From JAVVPO01 sp036655715 (GTDB taxonomy: Bacteria; Bacillota; Clostridia; Lachnospirales; Cellulosilyticaceae), in NCBI GenBank assembly GCA_036655715.1, contig JAVVPO010000005.1:4866-68865 (forward strand): a stretch of 64,000 nt of DNA. The letters are read 5' to 3'. Made by a program: the position numbers and the translations under genes. Below, piece by piece: positions 44,497-53,020 of the stretch (its first letter is position 1; every line of letters starts with the position of its first letter). A model generated the notes under the pieces. That model was given only the letters and a program-made list of their open reading frames with translations. It was not told the origin of the DNA and searched no databases.

Positions 44497-44776
44497 CTAG
44501 TTTAATTTTTCTATAGATTTCAATACTAATTCACTTACATTTGCTGCTTGTGTGCCAAAGCCATAAAAATAGCTACTGCATCATCATGCCCTGGANNNNN
44601 NNNNNNNNNNNNNNNNNNNNNNNNNNNNNNNNNNNNNNNNNNNNNNNNNNNNNNNNNNNNNNNNNNNNNNNNNNNNNNNNNNNNNNNNNNNNNNNTTGCT
44701 GCTTGTGTGCCAAAGCCATAAAAATAGCTACTGCATCATCATGCCCTGGATCACAATCTATTATGATATCTCTCAT
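44497..44776 (-). pseudogene. Nucleoside hydrolase (IunH/RihA family), broken at an assembly gap
   Basis: The start ATG at 44774-44776 overlaps the upstream permease stop and opens with RDIIIDCDPGHDDAVAIFMA, the unmistakable N-terminal calcium-binding motif of inosine-uridine nucleoside hydrolases, which split nucleosides into ribose and base. After 100 N the sequence resumes with the same 55 bases and then a short tail (ANVSELVLKSIEKLN) ending at 44497. Joined directly, the N-terminal frame stops after 28 residues and the tail is in another frame. About 280 codons are therefore missing from the assembly, or the gene is a deletion remnant. Genome-level presence of an intact copy is undecided. 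Confidence 0.75.
44541..44750. other. Assembly gap flanked by identical 55-base ends
   Basis: Bases 44541-44595 and 44696-44750 are identical and surround exactly 100 N, the same arrangement as the gap in kdpA. Unlike kdpA, collapsing the duplicate does not restore a full gene. Confidence 0.9.
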
Positions 44777-45714
44777 TATTTCGAAGCTCCCTTTAAGAAT
44801 TTTTTCTTTTTCTTTCTATCTTCAGCTATGGCATAGCCAATCAGACCGAGAATAGTTGCTACATACGGTAAAATTCTTAATAACTCTGAAGGTATACCTA
44901 ATACCCCTAGAGAATTAGATGTCGCATCCGCCGCTCCAAATAATAGTGATGTAACCGCTGTTCCAATAGTAGAACTTTTACCCATTGCTTCTGCAGCTAT
45001 GGCAATCCATCCTCTTCCAGCTACCATATCTCTTGCAAACCAAGATACATATCCCATAGACATAAATGCCCCGCCTAGACCAGCTAATGCACCACTAAGT
45101 ACAAGTGCTGTTGCCTTTGTCTTAATGACATTAATTCCTACTGAATCTGCCGCATTGGGATTTTCTCCTACAGCTTTGAGCCTATACCCAAAGGCTGTTT
45201 TCTTAAACATAATAAAAATGACAACAACAGCTACCATAGCTACATAAGTTAAGATATTATGTCCTGATATAATCTGTCCAAGTATAGGTATATCTTTAAT
45301 AATAGGTATATTAATCTGTGGTAATGTCTTACTTGCCAGTGAAGCTGATGTCCCTTTATCTCCTGTAAATAAGTAAAGGAAGAATACAGTTCCACCACTT
45401 GCAAACATGTTAAGAGCAATTCCGCCTAATATAACATTCGTTTTATAATATAGTGTAAAGAATGCTAGTATCCCTGCAAATATCATCCCTGCTAATACTG
45501 CTGCTATCAGACCAACCCACGCATTACCTACGAAAGCACTTACAATAACCCCTACAAAAGCTGCTATAAGCATAATCCCTTCTAAGGCAATATTGGCTAT
45601 ACCTGCAGTATTTGCAATAACCGCACCTAACGCTGCAAATAAAATAGGTGTTGTCACTCTAATCACTGAATAACCAAATTCAGGTGTTAATAAAATGTCT
45701 AAAATTGCATCCAT
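44776..45714 (-). CDS. Nucleoside ABC transporter permease (NupQ-like)
   Basis: The 312-residue permease of the ribose/BMP transporter superfamily has about eight to ten hydrophobic helices and the conserved EGIMLIAAFVGVIVSAFVG, GYRLKAVGENPNAADSVGIN and VAGRGWIAIAAEAMGKSS segments of NupQ/YufQ-type proteins. It would form the membrane channel with the adjacent NupP-like permease. The start ATG is behind AAAGGAGGTAAAATAGG, one base after the neighbouring permease's stop. Its stop overlaps the nucleoside hydrolase start (TAATG), which suggests translational coupling. Confidence 0.92.
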   Translation of the reverse strand: MDAILDILLTPEFGYSVIRVTTPILFAALGAVIANTAGIANIALEGIMLIAAFVGVIVSAFVGNAWVGLIAAVLAGMIFAGILAFFTLYYKTNVILGGIALNMFASGGTVFFLYLFTGDKGTSASLASKTLPQINIPIIKDIPILGQIISGHNILTYVAMVAVVVIFIMFKKTAFGYRLKAVGENPNAADSVGINVIKTKATALVLSGALAGLGGAFMSMGYVSWFARDMVAGRGWIAIAAEAMGKSSTIGTAVTSLLFGAADATSNSLGVLGIPSELLRILPYVATILGLIGYAIAEDRKKKKKFLKGASK

Positions 45715-45715
45715 C

Positions 45716-46756
45716 CTATTTTACCTCCTTTAAAACCATTTTTTGCTTATAACTGTGTAAGAATCTCTCTGCTGAAATCAGTAAGATAATAACACCTTGT
45801 AAAATAGATACCATCTCTGCTGGCACATCTGAAAGTCTGGCTACTAAATCTGCTCCTACACGAATGTAAGCTAAAAATAGTGCCGCACCAATCACTCCAA
45901 TAGGATTATTTCTTGCAAGCATGGCTACTAGTGCTCCATCAAATCCATAACCTGGTAAGGCTGTCCACTGGAATCTCTTATGCATACCCATTATCTCAAC
46001 TGCACCGCCCATACCACCAATGAATCCTGATATTAAGTGAGCTAGTATGATAACTTTGAAGGTATTAATTCCGGAATACTTAGCAAACTCCTTATTAAGT
46101 CCTGTCATCCTAATTTCATAACCCCATTTAGATTTATATAAAATAAGGTAAACGACAACCACTGTAACAAGTGCTAATATTAATCCAAAATGTATTCTTG
46201 TTCCTTGTACTATATTTGGAAGTAATGCTGTCTCTTGGAATTTATAAGAGATAACAGACATCGCTTCTACATCTCTTAGTTTATAATTTAGGAAGTATAG
46301 ACCAAGTCCTAAAACAATATTGTTAAGCATAAGGGAAGTTACAAGCTCACTTGCATTCCACTTTGCTTTAAGGAATCCTGGTATCGAAGCTACAATCGCT
46401 CCTACTAAAGCCCCTGTTCCAATAACGGCAACCTGATGAAATACTGTAGGCATCGGAATAAAAATAGCAACTGCTGAAGCTACTACTCCACTGATAAAGA
46501 ATACACCTTCTGTCCCCATGTTAAATAATGAGGCCTGGAATACTACTGACATAGCAAGTCCTGAGAAGATAAGTGGTATCGCTGTTTCTATAATATTTCC
46601 TATATATCTTTTGCTTGAAAGTGGACCTGCTATAAAGGTCACTATAGCTTCCATTGGCTGATCACTAACCAGTAAAATGATTCCAAAAGCTAATACAATA
46701 GCAATAAATACGGATACTAGAGTACGTATGAGTTCAAATTTTCTTTCTCTATTCAT
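45716..46756 (-). CDS. Nucleoside ABC transporter permease (NupP-like)
   Basis: The 346-residue permease pairs with the NupQ-like subunit. Recognisable segments are ETAIPLIFSGLAMSVVFQAS, FNMGTEGVFFISG, LVTSLMLNNI, YEIRMTGLNKEFAKYSGIN and GFIGGMGGAVEIMG. The start ATG at 46754-46756 overlaps the last codons of the ATPase gene by 8 bases, and the ribosome binding site GAGAGGGC lies inside that gene, so the two are translationally coupled. The transporter most likely takes up purine or pyrimidine nucleosides. Confidence 0.92.
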   Translation of the reverse strand: MNRERKFELIRTLVSVFIAIVLAFGIILLVSDQPMEAIVTFIAGPLSSKRYIGNIIETAIPLIFSGLAMSVVFQASLFNMGTEGVFFISGVVASAVAIFIPMPTVFHQVAVIGTGALVGAIVASIPGFLKAKWNASELVTSLMLNNIVLGLGLYFLNYKLRDVEAMSVISYKFQETALLPNIVQGTRIHFGLILALVTVVVVYLILYKSKWGYEIRMTGLNKEFAKYSGINTFKVIILAHLISGFIGGMGGAVEIMGMHKRFQWTALPGYGFDGALVAMLARNNPIGVIGAALFLAYIRVGADLVARLSDVPAEMVSILQGVIILLISAERFLHSYKQKMVLKEVK

Positions 46757-48302
46757 TTAAAGCCCTCTCTATCTGTTCTTTAGTATGCTTATTAACGCCT
46801 AACATACAAAGCCCAAGTTCATTTTCTGTTACTGTTTTTGCATCTTCAAAATAGGCTACAATTTCTCCATCGTAGATAACAATCAGAGAATCCACTAATT
46901 CCAGTACCTCATTTAGGTCAGCAGATACTAATAGGACTGCGCAGCCCTTGTCTCTAAGTTCAATAAGTTTCTGATGGATAATCTGTGCTGCACCTATATC
47001 TACACCACGTGTTGGTTGCTCTGCAATAATCATCTCTGGATTTGTATCACACTCTCTAGCCACAACAACCTTTTGCATGTTACCACCTGATAACATGGAT
47101 ATCTTTTGTGTATGTCCATAGCATTTCACTTTATAAGCCTCTATAGCCTCTTCTGATAGCTCATTTGCCACCTTATCTTTGAATAATAATCCTTTATAGA
47201 ATTTCTTATGTGCATAGGTATTAGAAATATAATTATCTTTGATTGTTCCATCTTTTGCTGTTCCTTGACGCAATCTATCTTCTGGAATATAACCAAATCC
47301 AGTCTCTCTTAATTTCTTAATCGTCATCCTTGAGATATCTTGTCCATTAATCTCTATCTGTCCAGATTCTACATTTCTTTGACGTGTAAGTAGTTCTATT
47401 AGTTCAGTTTGTCCATTACCTTCTACACCAGCAATACCAAGTATGCTACCACCTCTGACACTAAAGTTAATGTCCTTAATAGCTGGCACAGTGCTTTCAC
47501 CGTAGTAAGTCAGCCCTTTTACTTTGAGTTTAGCTTCTTGTAGGTTAGCCAGCTTTTTATCATATTTCATAACAATGTCTCGTCCAACAATTTTGTTAGA
47601 GATTTCTTGTTCATTGATAGTAGATGTTTCAAATACACCTTCCCATTTTCCTGCACGCATAACCGTAATACGATCGGATATAGCTTTAACTTCTCTGATT
47701 TTATGAGAGATGAATACTATTGTATATCCTTGTTTTTTTAGTTCTACTAACTCTTCAAAGAGTAGTTCTGTTTCCTGCGGAGTCAGGACAGCTGTAGGCT
47801 CATCTAATATAAGTATTCTAGCACCTCTTGCTAGTGCCTTTAATATCTCTATTTTTTGTTTCATTCCTACAGATATATCTCTTACTTTCGCCGATGCATC
47901 TACTTTAAGGTTATATTTTTCTGCGAGTTTCCTCGTATACTCTATAGCTGCTTTTTCATCTATAAAAATTCCTTTTTTAGGTTCTATCCCTAACATAATA
48001 TTTTGAGCCACAGTAAAGGAGTCTACTAACATAAAATGCTGATGTACCATACCAATCCCATGTGCAATAGCATCTTTTGAGGAAGTAAAATTCATTTCCT
48101 TCCCCTTTAGTAGGAGTTTACCTTCTGTAGGCTTTTCCATGCCAAACATAATTTTCATTAATGTTGATTTGCCAGCCCCATTCTCTCCTACTAAGGCATG
48201 AATTTCTCCTTCTTTCAGAAAGAAGTTGATATCTTTATTAGCAACAATTCCATTACCATAAACTTTTGTAATCTTCTCCATCTGTAATATATACTCAGAC
48301 AT
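46749..48302 (-). CDS. Nucleoside ABC transporter ATPase, two-domain (NupO-like)
   Basis: The 517-residue cytoplasmic protein has two ABC domains, as in sugar/BMP-type importers: Walker A GENGAGKSTLMK and the degenerate second GVEGNGQTELIE, signatures DISVGMKQKIEILKAL and MLSGGNMQKVVVAREC, and Walker B ILILDEPTAVLTPQE and MIIAEQPTRGVDIG. The second site is degenerate in Walker A and Walker B, usual for this class. The start ATG follows AAAGGAGATATT. A terminator-like hairpin lies between it and the binding-protein gene. Confidence 0.93.
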   Translation of the reverse strand: MSEYILQMEKITKVYGNGIVANKDINFFLKEGEIHALVGENGAGKSTLMKIMFGMEKPTEGKLLLKGKEMNFTSSKDAIAHGIGMVHQHFMLVDSFTVAQNIMLGIEPKKGIFIDEKAAIEYTRKLAEKYNLKVDASAKVRDISVGMKQKIEILKALARGARILILDEPTAVLTPQETELLFEELVELKKQGYTIVFISHKIREVKAISDRITVMRAGKWEGVFETSTINEQEISNKIVGRDIVMKYDKKLANLQEAKLKVKGLTYYGESTVPAIKDINFSVRGGSILGIAGVEGNGQTELIELLTRQRNVESGQIEINGQDISRMTIKKLRETGFGYIPEDRLRQGTAKDGTIKDNYISNTYAHKKFYKGLLFKDKVANELSEEAIEAYKVKCYGHTQKISMLSGGNMQKVVVARECDTNPEMIIAEQPTRGVDIGAAQIIHQKLIELRDKGCAVLLVSADLNEVLELVDSLIVIYDGEIVAYFEDAKTVTENELGLCMLGVNKHTKEQIERALNE

Positions 48303-48347
48303 AATATCTCCTTTGCTCTATCCTAGTTAGCTGTTTTTTATACAAAA

Positions 48348-48375
48348 AAAGGTCTACAAAAAACTATAGACCTTT
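48348..48375 (-). terminator. Attenuator-type terminator after the binding-protein gene
   Basis: AAAGGTCTA pairs with TAGACCTTT; on the minus strand a TTTTTTT run follows. It lies between the lipoprotein stop and the ATPase start, so partial readthrough would give more binding protein than transporter. Confidence 0.8.
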
Positions 48376-48391
48376 ATGAGTGCATTTGCCC

Positions 48392-49507
48392 TTATGGACG
48401 TACAGATGCTCTTATTTTTTCAATTTCTTCTGTTGCAAGACCAAACGCTGTTCCTACTTCTAGTTCGCCATTTGAAAGTTTTGTTTCAACTTCTTCTACA
48501 GCTTTTCTATCATCTTCATGTACTACTTTTTCGTAGATATCATTTTTAGCAAGGCCTACACCATTTTCTTTTACACCTAGTACTTCATGTGTACCATATG
48601 GAAGTGTTCCTTCAATGTGCATCCCAATCGCTCTTACTATAGCTTCATCAATCTTCTTAACTGCTGAAGTCATTACTTTCTCAGCTTTTGCTGGATCACT
48701 TTCCTTAAAGGCTAATGCTTGGTCAGAGTCAACTCCGATGACATATTTACCCGTTTCTTTTGCTGCATCAATAACACCAAGACCTGTTTGTCCTGCTACT
48801 TGGAAAATAGTGCTTACGCCTTGGTTATACATAGCGATTGCTGCTTCTTTTCCTTTTGTTGCATCAACAAAGCTTCCCACATACGATACTGCTACTTTGA
48901 TATCTGGTTTTACATTTTGAGCACCTTCTATATAACCTACTAAGAAGTCATTGATACCTGGATCATCTACCCCACCGATGAATCCAATTGTTGTTTCACC
49001 ATTTCTTTCAGCTTGTAAACCAGCAAGCGTTCCTGCCATAAATGAAAGTTCATTTGTTTTATAGAACATAGAATATACATTCTCTGGTGCTTCTTCTATT
49101 GATGTATCAAAGTTGATATATTTTTTCTCTGGGTAAAGAGGTGCTGTTTCTTCTAATAGCTCTGAAATTTGATATGAACCTGTTACGATAACATCCCACT
49201 CTTGTTCTGAGAAATCTAGTAATGTTGGTTCCCATTTTGTTGGATCAACACCCATTTCTACAACCTTTACTTCTGCTCCATACTGCTCTTCTACCATCTT
49301 CATTCCATTATTTGCTGAATCGTAGAATGATTTATCACCTAAATTCCCTGGAACTAAAAGAGCTACTTTAAGGGCATCTTCAGATGCTGTATTTTCTTGT
49401 GCTTGTCCTGTTGATGATGGCGCCTCACTTGTAGTGCCTGAACTACATCCAACTAATGTTATACTTGCCATTGCTAATGCTAAAAATGCTTTTACTAAAC
49501 GTTTCAT
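48392..49507 (-). CDS. BMP-family nucleoside-binding lipoprotein
   Basis: The 371-residue lipoprotein has a signal peptide with lipobox LVGC (Cys21 from the chosen start), a low-complexity linker rich in Ser, Thr, Glu and Ala, and then a BMP/PnrA-type periplasmic-binding fold (VALLVPGNLGDKSFYDSAN, GFIGGVDDPGINDFLVGYIE, VGVDSDQALAF). Members bind purine nucleosides outside the cell and deliver them to NupOPQ-type permeases. The ATG at 49505-49507 has AAGGAG about eight bases upstream; the ATG two codons earlier is too close. It follows the LacI regulator by 24 bases in the same transcript. Confidence 0.93.
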   Translation of the reverse strand: MKRLVKAFLALAMASITLVGCSSGTTSEAPSSTGQAQENTASEDALKVALLVPGNLGDKSFYDSANNGMKMVEEQYGAEVKVVEMGVDPTKWEPTLLDFSEQEWDVIVTGSYQISELLEETAPLYPEKKYINFDTSIEEAPENVYSMFYKTNELSFMAGTLAGLQAERNGETTIGFIGGVDDPGINDFLVGYIEGAQNVKPDIKVAVSYVGSFVDATKGKEAAIAMYNQGVSTIFQVAGQTGLGVIDAAKETGKYVIGVDSDQALAFKESDPAKAEKVMTSAVKKIDEAIVRAIGMHIEGTLPYGTHEVLGVKENGVGLAKNDIYEKVVHEDDRKAVEEVETKLSNGELEVGTAFGLATEEIEKIRASVRP

Positions 49508-49531
49508 TTTCATCTCTCCTTCAAGTCTTAC

Positions 49532-50536
49532 TTAGTTTATTTTTTTTACACTCTCTCTTATTACAATCTCACTAGATAGCTTGATATGCTTATGATCTAG
49601 CACATTCTGATCCATCCATTCAATTAGTAACTGAGCAGCCATCTCTCCCATAGGGTAAGCCGGCTGTTTCATCGTAGTAAGTGGCGGTACCATAAGCTCT
49701 GCACTATAAATATCATCAAATCCTACTACTGAGATATCCTCTGGAATATTCTTCCCTAGTTTTCTGAATACCTTATAGACACCTTGTGCCATCATATCAT
49801 TAAAGCAAAAGATAGCTGTTGCATCTGTTTGCTGAATAATTAATTCACCTTGCTCTTCTCCGCTTGATAACTCAAAGTTTCCTTCAAACATCAAAGACTC
49901 ATCATATTTCACTTTAGCTTCTTCTAAAGCTTTTTTATATCCTTTGACACGTTCTTCATTGATGTGAAAATGACTAGGTCCTGTAATACAAGCAATTCTC
50001 CGGTGACCTTTAGCTAATAAATGAGCAGTCATCTCATACGCCGCTATACTATTTTCTGTTGTAATCTGACAATACCCACGTGATTCAGTATATCTATCTA
50101 TAATAACAACTTTAGTATTTTTCAAAGCTTTATCTAGTTCAGTTGATATCTCTTCTAGATATCCTGTAATGATAAGACCATCTACATTCTTACTCGTCAT
50201 TACTTTTATGTAATTCAAATATTTATCAACTTGGTTATCTGTGTTACAAAAAAACACACTATAACCTTTTTGCATAGCATAGTCTTCTATTCCTCTAGCT
50301 AAATTCTGAAAGAATGGATTCAGTATGTCGGGAATAAGTAATCCTATACACTGGGTTTTGTTCGTGACCATACTTTTTGCTATGAGATTAGGTGTATAGT
50401 TATACTTCTCTATTAGTTCTAAAATCTCTTGTCTTTTAACTTTTCCTACCCCTTGGGGATTATTGTTGACAACTCTTGATACTGTCGCTACAGACACACC
50501 TGCCATCTGGGCAATTTCTTTAATCGTTATTTTCAC
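49532..50536 (-). CDS. LacI-family repressor of the nucleoside/ribose regulon
   Basis: The 334-residue protein has an N-terminal helix-turn-helix (TIKEIAQMAGVSVATVSRVV, residues 3-22) with hinge helix NLIAKSMVTN, and a sugar-binding-like effector domain (CIGLLIPDILNPFFQNLARG, VVGFDDIYSAELMVPPLTT). It resembles RbsR/PurR-type regulators. The start is a GTG at 50534-50536 behind GAGGACGAAAAACT. A palindrome matching LacI-family operators covers its own promoter region and a second half-like site lies in front of the divergent ribokinase gene, so it probably autoregulates and controls both transcripts. Likely ligand: ribose, a ribose phosphate or a nucleoside; this is inference. Confidence 0.93.
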   Translation of the reverse strand: MKITIKEIAQMAGVSVATVSRVVNNNPQGVGKVKRQEILELIEKYNYTPNLIAKSMVTNKTQCIGLLIPDILNPFFQNLARGIEDYAMQKGYSVFFCNTDNQVDKYLNYIKVMTSKNVDGLIITGYLEEISTELDKALKNTKVVIIDRYTESRGYCQITTENSIAAYEMTAHLLAKGHRRIACITGPSHFHINEERVKGYKKALEEAKVKYDESLMFEGNFELSSGEEQGELIIQQTDATAIFCFNDMMAQGVYKVFRKLGKNIPEDISVVGFDDIYSAELMVPPLTTMKQPAYPMGEMAAQLLIEWMDQNVLDHKHIKLSSEIVIRESVKKIN

Positions 50537-50563
50537 AGTTTTTCGTCCTCACTTACTCCCTAG

Positions 50564-50588
50564 GTAAACGTTATAGTATAACGTTTAC
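50564..50588. promoter_or_regulatory. LacI-family operator, perfect 25-base palindrome
   Basis: GTAAACGTTATA, a central G and the exact complement TATAACGTTTAC. It lies directly downstream of the regulator's own promoter, the position expected for autorepression. Both halves contain AACGTT. Confidence 0.85.
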
Positions 50589-50591
50589 TCT

Positions 50592-50620
50592 ATGTTATCA
50601 TACCCATTAATGCCTGTCAA
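50592..50620 (-). promoter_or_regulatory. Promoter of the lacI-nup operon
   Basis: On the minus strand TTGACA (50615-50620), a 17-base spacer, then TAACAT (50592-50597). The operator at 50564-50588 covers the predicted start point. Confidence 0.7.
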
Positions 50621-50804
50621 CACACTTCCGAACTATCTTCTTTCTTATTATTTTTTCATACAGTTTAGCCGTACATTTATTCACTAGTTTGTTATTTTTT
50701 TGTCTTTATATCTCTACTTTTGTTGTATTTTTTTCTCATCTAGTATACTTTACCGAACTTTATCCCCCAGCCTTTACTACTTCCCATTGCCCTTTCTAAA
50801 GGAT

Positions 50805-50833
50805 TTGACATTTTCCATATAATTGTTTATGAT
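50805..50833 (+). promoter_or_regulatory. Promoter of the ribokinase gene
   Basis: TTGACA (50805-50810), a 17-base spacer, TATGAT (50828-50833). An operator follows just downstream. Bases 50621-50804 between the two divergent promoters show no other feature. Confidence 0.75.
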
Positions 50834-50850
50834 AAGTGCTATATTAATAA

Positions 50851-50864
50851 AGTAAACGTTTTAT
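50851..50864. promoter_or_regulatory. LacI-family operator in front of rbsK
   Basis: AGTAAACGTTTTAT contains the AAACGTTT palindrome and shares GTAAACGTT with the 50564-50588 operator. It lies just after the predicted transcription start of rbsK. Confidence 0.7.
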
Positions 50865-50929
50865 CTTATCATTTTATTTCACTTTACATATATTCTATAA
50901 TAACACTATTGAAAGGATTAATTATTCAT

Positions 50930-51853
50930 ATGACCTATTCAAAAATATTAGTCATCGGTAGCCTCAATATGGATTGGGTGATAAATGTTTCACATATGCC
51001 TGTCGCTGGCGAAACCATATTGGGACAATTTTCAGAAGAAATCCCTGGCGGAAAAGGTGGTAATCAAGCCTATGCCATTGGTAGTCTCGGGGGAAGCGTT
51101 ACTATGATCGGAGCTGTAGGAAACGATTCTGCTGGTATACGTTTAGTCAAAACCTTATCACAAGTAGGCATAAAAACTTCTTCTATCGCTATTCTACCTA
51201 ACAGTAGCTCTGGATTAGCACTTATTTCTATCAATAGTCAAGGTGATAATACTATCACTGTACTTCCTAATGCCAACGCCGAAGTTACACCGGCTTACAT
51301 CGATAGACATCTAGATTTAATTGAGGCAGCTGAAATTATTCTTCTTCAATTAGAGATTCCACTAGAGACGGTTTATCACATAATCAACTATGCTCATTCT
51401 CTAGGGAAAACTATTATACTTAATCCAGCACCAGCTACAAGTAGCCTTCCTCACGATATTCTCGCAAAGGTTGACTACCTTACACCCAATGAAACTGAAC
51501 TAGGTATCCTCTCCAATCTTCCAGCGGATACACTTAACCATATGATCGCAGGTGGTAACTACTTATTATCTTTAGGTGTGAAAAACATCATCACAACTTT
51601 AGGTTCACAAGGTGCCTTACTTATGAATAAAGAACGAACTTGTCATTTTGAAGGTTATCCAGCCAAAGCTATTGATACAACAGCTGCAGGAGACTCTTTT
51701 AATGGTGCTATAGCCCTTTATCTATCTGAGGGCAAATCCATAGATGAATGTATCCGCTTTGCCAATCAAGTCGCCTCTATTACGGTAACACGCAAAGGCG
51801 CTCAGACTTCTATACCTTCTTTAGCTGAGGTACAAGAAAAATACAATGCTTAG
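50930..51853 (+). CDS. rbsK: Ribokinase
   Basis: The 307-residue PfkB-family kinase phosphorylates ribose at O5. It has the N-terminal VIGSLNMDWV, substrate-binding GETILGQ, signature 1 GGKGGNQAYAIGSLGGSV, LNPAPATS, LTPNETELG and signature 2 DTTAAGDSFNGAIALYL, with the catalytic Asp in TAAGDSF. The start is the ATG at 50930-50932, giving the normal RbsK N-terminus; the ribosome binding site AAAGGA is about 12 bases away, and an in-frame TTG at 50909 lies before it. It is divergent from the lacI-nup operon and shares its operator type, so ribose freed from imported nucleosides would be phosphorylated by this enzyme. Confidence 0.94.
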   Translation: MTYSKILVIGSLNMDWVINVSHMPVAGETILGQFSEEIPGGKGGNQAYAIGSLGGSVTMIGAVGNDSAGIRLVKTLSQVGIKTSSIAILPNSSSGLALISINSQGDNTITVLPNANAEVTPAYIDRHLDLIEAAEIILLQLEIPLETVYHIINYAHSLGKTIILNPAPATSSLPHDILAKVDYLTPNETELGILSNLPADTLNHMIAGGNYLLSLGVKNIITTLGSQGALLMNKERTCHFEGYPAKAIDTTAAGDSFNGAIALYLSEGKSIDECIRFANQVASITVTRKGAQTSIPSLAEVQEKYNA

Positions 51854-51883
51854 TTAGCTTCATTCTAAGAAATATATAAAAAT

Positions 51884-51924
51884 AAAATAGCGGATACAAC
51901 TGTAAAAGTTGTATCCGCTATTTT
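51884..51924. terminator. Bidirectional terminator between rbsK and prfA
   Basis: AAAATAGCGGATACAACT pairs perfectly with its complement around a GTAAA loop. It serves the convergent rbsK and prfA genes. Confidence 0.92.
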
Positions 51925-51925
51925 A

Positions 51926-52996
51926 TTAGTTTGTTACATATTTTAATTTTTCTGTTTGATCTACAGTTGTAAGTGTAGAGATTACTTCTTCAAGATCTCC
52001 ATCTAGGATTTGATCTAATTTATGAAGAGTAAGACCTACTCTATGGTCAGTTACACGACCCTGTGGGAAGTTATAAGTACGAATTCTCTCACTTCTATCC
52101 CCTGTTCCCACTTGACTTTTCTTTTCTGCAGCCATTTCCGCATGTTGTTTTTCAACTTCTAGGTCATAAAGCTTTGCACGAAGTACTTTAAGTGCTTTTT
52201 CTTTATTTTTAAGCTGAGATTTTCCATCTTGACAAGATACAACAAGTCCAGTTGGTCCATGAGTAACACGTACAGCAGAGTCTGTTGTATTAACTGACTG
52301 TCCACCATTCCCTGAAGAACGGAAAACGTCTACTCTAACATCATTCATATTAAGCTCAACATCTACCTCTTCAACCTCTGCAAGTACAGCTACTGTTACT
52401 GTAGATGTATGAATACGTCCACTTGACTCTGTAGATGGGATACGTTGCACACGATGTACACCGCTTTCATATTTAAGGTTAGAATACACACCTTGCCCTT
52501 TAATCATGAAAATAACTTCTTTGAATCCACCGATACCATTTTCATTAAGTTCCATAAGTTCAGTTTTCCAACGATTACGCTCTGCATATCTCGTATACAT
52601 ACGGTAAAGATCATATGCAAATAGAGCTGCTTCATCTCCACCTGCTCCGCCTCTAATCTCTACGATAACATTCTTTTCGTCGTTAGGGTCCTTTGGAATA
52701 AGTAGTAGTTTCATTTCAGTTTCTAATGGCTCTACTCTTTTCTTATTATCTGATAATTCTTCTTTTACTAAGTCTCTAAACTCATCATCTAGATTATCAT
52801 CTAACATGATTAAGGCTTCATCAATCGCTTCTAATGTTGCTTTATATTCTTGATATTTTTCTACGATAGGTCTAAGATCACTGTGCTCCTTCATAAGTCT
52901 TTGCCATTTATCTTGCTCGGCTATAATTAAAGGGTCACTAATCATTTCACCTATGTTTTCAAATTTTACAACTAACTCTTCTAGTTGAGCAAACAT
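51926..52996 (-). CDS. prfA: Peptide chain release factor 1 (RF1)
   Basis: RF1 ends translation at UAA and UAG. The 356-residue protein has the codon-recognition motif PST in [20 protein letters not shown], in the place of the usual PxT, and the peptidyl-hydrolysis GGQ in [18 protein letters not shown]. It should be methylated on that glutamine by the PrmC encoded directly upstream on the same transcript (24 bases between stop and start). The start ATG follows AGAGGTGGACGG. Confidence 0.97.
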   Translation of the reverse strand: MFAQLEELVVKFENIGEMISDPLIIAEQDKWQRLMKEHSDLRPIVEKYQEYKATLEAIDEALIMLDDNLDDEFRDLVKEELSDNKKRVEPLETEMKLLLIPKDPNDEKNVIVEIRGGAGGDEAALFAYDLYRMYTRYAERNRWKTELMELNENGIGGFKEVIFMIKGQGVYSNLKYESGVHRVQRIPSTESSGRIHTSTVTVAVLAEVEEVDVELNMNDVRVDVFRSSGNGGQSVNTTDSAVRVTHGPTGLVVSCQDGKSQLKNKEKALKVLRAKLYDLEVEKQHAEMAAEKKSQVGTGDRSERIRTYNFPQGRVTDHRVGLTLHKLDQILDGDLEEVISTLTTVDQTEKLKYVTN

Positions 52997-53020
52997 CCGT
53001 CCACCTCTTTACTTCTTATA

